This document shows, in pieces, positions 50,884-55,154 of a DNA stretch of 55,154 nt; position 1 is the first letter of the stretch, and each line of letters opens with the position of its first letter. Under the pieces are notes generated by a model. The model was not told the DNA's origin and did not search any database. It was given only the letters and a program-made list of their open reading frames with translations. The translations under genes and the position numbers were made by a program. The stretch lies in contig JAUICO010000016.1 of NCBI GenBank assembly GCA_030427825.1, forward strand, positions 1 through 55,154, in the 5' to 3' direction. The stretch is from a bacterium (lineage in GTDB: Bacteria > Myxococcota_A > Bradymonadia > REDH01).

Positions 50884-51825
50884 ATGACCGTGCGTCGGCA
50901 TCTGTTTCTCGCCGTTGCGCTCGCCTCGATCGGGTGGAGCGCCTGTGCAGGCAGCGCAACGAACGCGCCGGGGAACATCTCGGGCAATGACGGTCGGCCG
51001 ACGGCTGCGACCCACCACAGCCTCAGGGGGGTCGCCGGGATCGAAGAGCTGATGATCGGGCAATGGGAAGCGGACTTTCGCGCCGATGCCGGGGACCCGA
51101 GCCTGACGGATGAACAGCGGGCGGCGATGTCGGACATCGTCAACAACACGCAGTCCCTGTTCGAGTTTCACGCCGATCACCGCATCGAAGCCGAGCTGAC
51201 CCTGTTTGGCGAAGTCGACTACCGCAATGGTACATGGGCTGTAGATGTCGACCACGGCACCACCGGCGTGATCAGCGTCCTCATGGACGGCAACGCCAGC
51301 TTCATCGACGTTGTCTTCATTGACAGCAACACCTTCGAGATTCTGGACGACGAGGGTGAGCCGACCCGATATCGGCGCCGCGCCGGTATCGTGTTTCTAC
51401 CCAACCGCCCCCGATGGCGCGACGACGCGCCGGATCGAGGACGTGCGCTCAACGGCGATCAGGATTTCGGCGACGGCGAGCTCCTCGTGGGACGCTGGTC
51501 TGCTGAGGTGCTGAACCTGGCGGACGACCCCTCGCTGAGCCCCGTGGAACAGCGGGAGTTCCGCAGAGAGCTGGTCACCACCGGGTCCTACGTCGAGCTT
51601 CGCTTTGAGGCCGGCGGTGAGCTGCGCATGGTCGGATCCCTGCTCGGCGATGCCATCGACGACAGCGGTCGGTGGGCCTGGATCGAGCAGGATGACCGCA
51701 CTGCGCGGGTGCGGATGCACATCGACGGTGAAGACCCGACGATCGAGGAGTTTGAGTTCCAGTCGCCCAACGCCTTCATTCTGGATGACGGCTACACACG
51801 CATGCGCTTCGTTCGCGTCGATTGA
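50884..51825 (+). CDS. Lipoprotein with two lipocalin-like domains (tandem family member 3)
   Basis: The 313-residue product has a lipoprotein signal (IGWSACAG) and two copies of the domain seen in the two preceding genes: LMIGQWEADFRAD ... FEFHADHRIEAELTLFG ... YRNGTWAVDVD ... SNTFEILDD, and LLVGRWSAEVLNL ... LRFEAGGELRMVG ... SGRWAWIEQ ... PNAFILDDG. The internal duplication shows the family expands by copying. ATG at 50884 lies one base after the upstream stop. The glycerol kinase gene follows after 13 bases. Confidence 0.75.
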   Translation: MTVRRHLFLAVALASIGWSACAGSATNAPGNISGNDGRPTAATHHSLRGVAGIEELMIGQWEADFRADAGDPSLTDEQRAAMSDIVNNTQSLFEFHADHRIEAELTLFGEVDYRNGTWAVDVDHGTTGVISVLMDGNASFIDVVFIDSNTFEILDDEGEPTRYRRRAGIVFLPNRPRWRDDAPDRGRALNGDQDFGDGELLVGRWSAEVLNLADDPSLSPVEQREFRRELVTTGSYVELRFEAGGELRMVGSLLGDAIDDSGRWAWIEQDDRTARVRMHIDGEDPTIEEFEFQSPNAFILDDGYTRMRFVRVD

Positions 51826-51838
51826 TAGGAGCCACCCG

Positions 51839-53305
51839 ATGTCCGACCTGATTCTCGCCATTGACCAGGGAACCACCGGCTCAACCGCCGCGCTGATCGA
51901 CGCACAGCTGCGCGTCGTCGGAACGGTCAACCAGGAGTTCCCGCAGATCTACCCGAAGCCGGGTTGGGTGGAGCACGATCCCGAGGCGATCTGGGCCTCA
52001 GTCTCAGCCGTCGTGCGCAAGGTCATCGACACACACGACGTCGATGTGAGTCGCATCCGGGCTATCGGCATCACGAATCAGCGAGAGACCACGGTGTGTT
52101 GGAACCGCAACACCGGGCGACCGCTGCACAACGCCATCGTGTGGCAGTGTCGTCGCACCCGAGACATGTGCGCGGCCCTCAAGGAAAAGGGGCTGGAGCC
52201 GCTCTTCAAGGAGCGCACCGGCCTGGTCCTCGACCCGTACTTCTCCGGTACCAAGATGCGCTGGATCATGGACGCCGTGCCCGCCGCGCGCGAAGACGAC
52301 GCCGCCTTCGGGACCATCGACAGTTACCTGGTGTGGCGCCTGACCGGCGGCGCAGAGCACGTGACGGATGTGTCGAACGCGTCGCGGACACTCCTCATGA
52401 ATCTCGCCACCGGCGCCTGGGACGACGAGCTGATCGGCCACCTCGGCGTCAACCGTGGCGCTCTGCCGCGCATCGCGGGCAACGCCGAGGTGTACGGGCA
52501 CACACGCGGCCTTGATTTTCTGCCCGACGGAATCCCGATCTCTGGCATGGCGGGCGACCAGCAGAGCGCGCTCTTTGGACAGGCCTGCTTTGAACCCGGC
52601 GAAGCGAAGTGCACCTACGGCACGGGCGCTTTTCTGCTGATGAACACCGGCAACGAGATCGTGCACTCCAGGCACGGCCTGCTTACCACCGCGGCCTGGA
52701 AGCTCGGCGACACGACGACCTACGCCCTTGAAGGCTCCGCGTTCATCGCCGGCGCGGTGGTGCAGTGGCTGCGAGACGAGCTCGGATTCTTTCGCTCTGC
52801 GGCAGAGATCGAATCGATGGCGAAGAGCGTACCCGACACCGGAGGCGTAGTGTTGGTGCCTGCCTTCGCGGGCCTCGGTGCGCCACACTGGAACCCTGAC
52901 GCGCGCGGCGTCATCTACGGAATCACCCGCGGCACAAGCAAGGCGCACATCGCTCGCGCCGCGCTCGAAGGCATCGCCTTTCAATGCCGCGACATCCTGG
53001 ACGCAATGCAGAGTGATCACGGCGCTCCGCTGGCAGTGGTGCGCGTCGACGGCGGCGCGGCGGCGAACGACACCCTGATGCAGTTTCAGTGCGATCTCCT
53101 CGACACCGAAATCAGCCGCCCGGAGAACATCGAGACCACCGCGTTGGGTGCCGCCATGCTGGCTGCGCTCGGTGCGGGCATCTTCAGTGACCTCGACGGG
53201 ATTCGCGCTGCGTGGCGCGAGGAGCGGCGCTTCGTGAGCACGATGACGGACGAAGAGCGTGAGTCGCATATGGCGCGCTGGCGTACGGGGTTGGCGCGGG
53301 TGTAA
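51839..53305 (+). CDS. glpK: Glycerol kinase
   Basis: GlpK phosphorylates glycerol to sn-glycerol 3-phosphate with ATP. The 488-residue protein is full length and has AIDQGTTGSTAALID at the N terminus, GWVEHDPEAIW, ITNQRETTVCWN, IVWQCRRT, SNASRTLL, GDQQSALFGQ, TYGTGAFLL and GGAAANDTLMQFQCDLL. ATG at 51839 has AGGAG upstream. No glpF or glpD lies beside it; it follows the lipocalin-like lipoprotein run closely and may be transcribed with it. Confidence 0.95.
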   Translation: MSDLILAIDQGTTGSTAALIDAQLRVVGTVNQEFPQIYPKPGWVEHDPEAIWASVSAVVRKVIDTHDVDVSRIRAIGITNQRETTVCWNRNTGRPLHNAIVWQCRRTRDMCAALKEKGLEPLFKERTGLVLDPYFSGTKMRWIMDAVPAAREDDAAFGTIDSYLVWRLTGGAEHVTDVSNASRTLLMNLATGAWDDELIGHLGVNRGALPRIAGNAEVYGHTRGLDFLPDGIPISGMAGDQQSALFGQACFEPGEAKCTYGTGAFLLMNTGNEIVHSRHGLLTTAAWKLGDTTTYALEGSAFIAGAVVQWLRDELGFFRSAAEIESMAKSVPDTGGVVLVPAFAGLGAPHWNPDARGVIYGITRGTSKAHIARAALEGIAFQCRDILDAMQSDHGAPLAVVRVDGGAAANDTLMQFQCDLLDTEISRPENIETTALGAAMLAALGAGIFSDLDGIRAAWREERRFVSTMTDEERESHMARWRTGLARV

Positions 53306-53405
53306 ACTCTCTGGGACCGGCGCCGGCATTCGGATCGCGAGCCCGGTCACGCTTCGCACAAGCGTCGTAATTGAAGGGCGCAAGAGGCGCGGCTATGTCG
53401 CGATC

Positions 53406-54476
53406 ATGAAGCAACAAACTCTGATTGTCGTGCTGCTGCTCCTGCTCTGCGGCGGCTGTAAGATCTCCATCAATTCCAGCGGCTCCGACGAACAATCTTC
53501 GGGGGGCGACGAAGCCGGCGTTGGGGCGATGCCTTTTCAATGGAGCATCGCCTTCTTCACCGCCGAGGAGTGCGCTGCCGGCGAGCAGGATGCGTGTCCA
53601 CCGCGAGGTGCCTTCATGCTGAACGCCAGACGAAGCATCGCTGAGGGTAGTGAGCCGGTTGCCGCGGAAGACGAGTGTCTGGCCGGTAATCAGCAGGCGT
53701 GTGTGGTCTATGCCGTACAGCTGCGGGACCGGCAGGATGGCGCTGCCGATCCGGCGCGGGCGCTCGAAGTCCTCACCGCTGCCTGCAACGCAGACGCGCC
53801 GGAGGCCTGCTGGTTCGCGGGATACATGCTTGCGGGCGGCAACGGCGCTGAGCCGGACCCGGCCGGCGCTGTTCCGCTCTTCGAGCGCGGCTGCGAGCAG
53901 GAGCAGATGCAGAGCTGCTTTCAGCTGGGCCACGCGCATGCGCACGGACGGGGAGTGGCGGCCAACCCTGAACATGGCACTTCGCTCATGCAGCGTGCCT
54001 GCGCGTCGGATCCACGCCTGGGCTGCGCCGTACTGGGTGCGATGTACGAGGGCGGGATGGTCGGCATCGCCGCCGATCCACCGCGCGCCGGTCGCCTGTA
54101 CGAACGCGCCTGCGATGCCGGCGACGGAGCGGCCTGCTACCGCGCCGCTGTGATGCACCGCAGCGGTGAGGCGATTCCGCAGGACCTTGGACGCGCGCGG
54201 GCACTCTTTGCCCGAAGCTGCGATCGTGGCCACGCCGGCGGTTGCCGCTACCACTCGCTCTTCCTGGAGGGCGGCATCGCCGGACCCGCAGACCCGGTCG
54301 GCGCCTTCGCCGCCGCACAGCGCTCCTGCGAAGCCGGATACGCGCTCGGCTGCCGGCAACTGGCCGGCTGCTATTTTCGGGGCGTCGGCGTCGACGCGGA
54401 CGCCGACGTGGCTGCGGTCTTCGGACAGCGGGCCTGCGACCTGGGCGATCAGGAGTCGTGCCTGCCCCCGCGGTGA
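53406..54476 (+). CDS. Sel1-like repeat lipoprotein
   Basis: The 356-residue product has a lipoprotein signal (LLCGGCKI) and then at least six Sel1-like helical repeats with paired cysteines, for example AxxLFERGCEQEQMQSCFQLGHAHAHG, GxSLMQRACASDPRLGCAVLGAMYEGG and ARALFARSCDRGHAGGCRYHS. The Cys at fixed repeat positions (xACxxGxxxGCxxL) would form intra-repeat disulfides, as in HcpA-type proteins. Such solenoids act as protein-interaction scaffolds in the envelope. ATG at 53406; earlier in-frame codons overlap the glpK end. Confidence 0.85.
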   Translation: MKQQTLIVVLLLLLCGGCKISINSSGSDEQSSGGDEAGVGAMPFQWSIAFFTAEECAAGEQDACPPRGAFMLNARRSIAEGSEPVAAEDECLAGNQQACVVYAVQLRDRQDGAADPARALEVLTAACNADAPEACWFAGYMLAGGNGAEPDPAGAVPLFERGCEQEQMQSCFQLGHAHAHGRGVAANPEHGTSLMQRACASDPRLGCAVLGAMYEGGMVGIAADPPRAGRLYERACDAGDGAACYRAAVMHRSGEAIPQDLGRARALFARSCDRGHAGGCRYHSLFLEGGIAGPADPVGAFAAAQRSCEAGYALGCRQLAGCYFRGVGVDADADVAAVFGQRACDLGDQESCLPPR

Positions 54477-54501
54477 TCGCCGGCTTCGAGCCGATGCAGC
54501 C

Positions 54502-55110
54502 TCAGAATGAGGAGCCCGGCTTTGCGAGAAAGGCCTGCTCTTCAGGCGTTGATTCCCGTCCCAGCAGCGCGTTGCGGTGCGGGAAGCGCCCCCATTGCGC
54601 GATGATGTCGCGGTGCGCTTCTGCGTACCCGGTGAAGTCGTCGTAACGCGCTTTCAGCTCGGGATCGGTGATCGTCGCCGCCAGCTTTTGGCACAGCTTC
54701 ACGCTCTGCTCCTGGTGGGAGAGTTCTTCGGAGTGCTCCAGCGGCAGGTACATGAACAGGCGTTGGACCGGATGCAGCTCGTCGTCGTGACCTCTCTCGA
54801 TGCCCTCCAGCGCGAGGCGAAGCGCGCGATCGTCGGCCTGATACATATCGCCGCTGCCGCGAAAGATGTTCCGCGTGAACTGATCCAGCAGAAGAATCAA
54901 CGCGATACGTCCCTGTGCGGTGCTCGCCCAGTCGTCGAGCTCACCGGCTGCGCCGCGGCGCACCAACCCGCCGAAGCGCTCCCGGATGCTACGGTCGGTG
55001 TCATCGCTCTTGCCAAACCACAGAGCACCGCGCGATGCGTCGTAGGCGCCCGATGCGTCGGTGTCGCCGAACCAGAATTCCAGGATGTCGCGCTGTGCCT
55101 GTTCCGCCAT
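54502..55110 (-). CDS. DUF924 family protein
   Basis: The 202-residue protein matches DUF924 (helical, TPR-like): ILEFWFGD at the N terminus, LWFGKSDDTDRSIRERFGGLV, GRIALILLLDQFTRNIFRGS, FMYLPLEHSEEL and FPHRNALLGRESTPEE at the end. These motifs are strongly conserved; no function is established. ATG at 55110. It converges with the Sel1 gene, leaving 25 bases between stops. Confidence 0.92.
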   Translation of the reverse strand: MAEQAQRDILEFWFGDTDASGAYDASRGALWFGKSDDTDRSIRERFGGLVRRGAAGELDDWASTAQGRIALILLLDQFTRNIFRGSGDMYQADDRALRLALEGIERGHDDELHPVQRLFMYLPLEHSEELSHQEQSVKLCQKLAATITDPELKARYDDFTGYAEAHRDIIAQWGRFPHRNALLGRESTPEEQAFLAKPGSSF

Positions 55111-55154
55111 TGAATCGTCTCTGCAGGAGTGTGGAAGCCGTTGGGAGCAGTGAA

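Noticed and set aside
1..55154. tRNA, rRNA, transposase, integrase or phage genes
   Set aside because: I looked through all intergenic gaps and found no cloverleaf, conserved rRNA segment, or mobile-element enzyme.

Overview
The window is high-G+C chromosomal DNA from a Gram-negative bacterium, most likely a myxobacterium-like lineage (Myxococcota or a Bradymonadales-type relative). The lineage call is inference. It rests on two proteins ending in MYXO-CTERM-like tails (Cys motif, one hydrophobic helix, Arg cluster), a DUF2330 protein, about a dozen predicted lipoproteins with Asp/Thr/Gly-rich repeat linkers, an FHA-GGDEF protein and a eukaryote-style single-chain acetyl-CoA carboxylase. I see no tRNA, rRNA, CRISPR array, transposase or phage gene. 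Gene density is high, and the long antisense reading frames are shadows typical of high G+C.

Layout. 1-3.8 kb: end of a calcium-binding-repeat surface protein, a YjbR-fold protein, an endonuclease I lipoprotein, a small membrane protein and a Kelch lipoprotein. 3.85-8.3 kb: an orphan Hsp70-like ATPase, then a compact operon of a PLP-dependent sulfur amino acid enzyme, apaH and mog. 8.4-15.1 kb: an RND/MMPL lipid exporter, a polyhydroxyalkanoate-system protein, an FHA plus degenerate GGDEF protein, and a coupled pair (His-rich lipoprotein, HEAT-like membrane protein). 15.3-21.8 kb: arsM, a ceramidase-like lipoprotein, a VWA lipoprotein and a sterol-desaturase-family hydroxylase. 22-28.4 kb: a 2-hydroxyacyl-CoA dehydratase-type operon (double BadF-type activase and HgdB-like partner) with a TetR regulator upstream. 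28.6-32.7 kb: a LamG-like lipoprotein, a DUF2330 protein and a 1-Cys peroxiredoxin. 32.8-36.1 kb: two tandem isocitrate-dehydrogenase-family genes followed directly by rarA. 36.2-40.4 kb: divergent lipoprotein and beta-barrel genes, then a large lipoprotein. 40.5-45.9 kb: a 1815-residue fused acyl-CoA carboxylase. 46-55 kb: a radical SAM protein, a GNAT acetyltransferase, sfsA, a run of small lipoproteins including four copies of one domain, glpK, a Sel1 lipoprotein and a DUF924 protein.

The most unusual signals are these. (1) A composite intergenic element of several perfect hairpins, mostly with 3-nt loops, occurs three times, all around the dehydratase operon. (2) A clean TetR-type operator over a sigma70-like promoter precedes the activase gene, with one hairpin copy and a heptamer array in the predicted leader. 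(3) The two tandem isocitrate-dehydrogenase homologues have lost complementary active-site motifs, suggesting an obligate heteromer. (4) The activase carries both Fe-S half-sites in one chain. (5) The carboxylase has eukaryotic acetyl-CoA carboxylase architecture.
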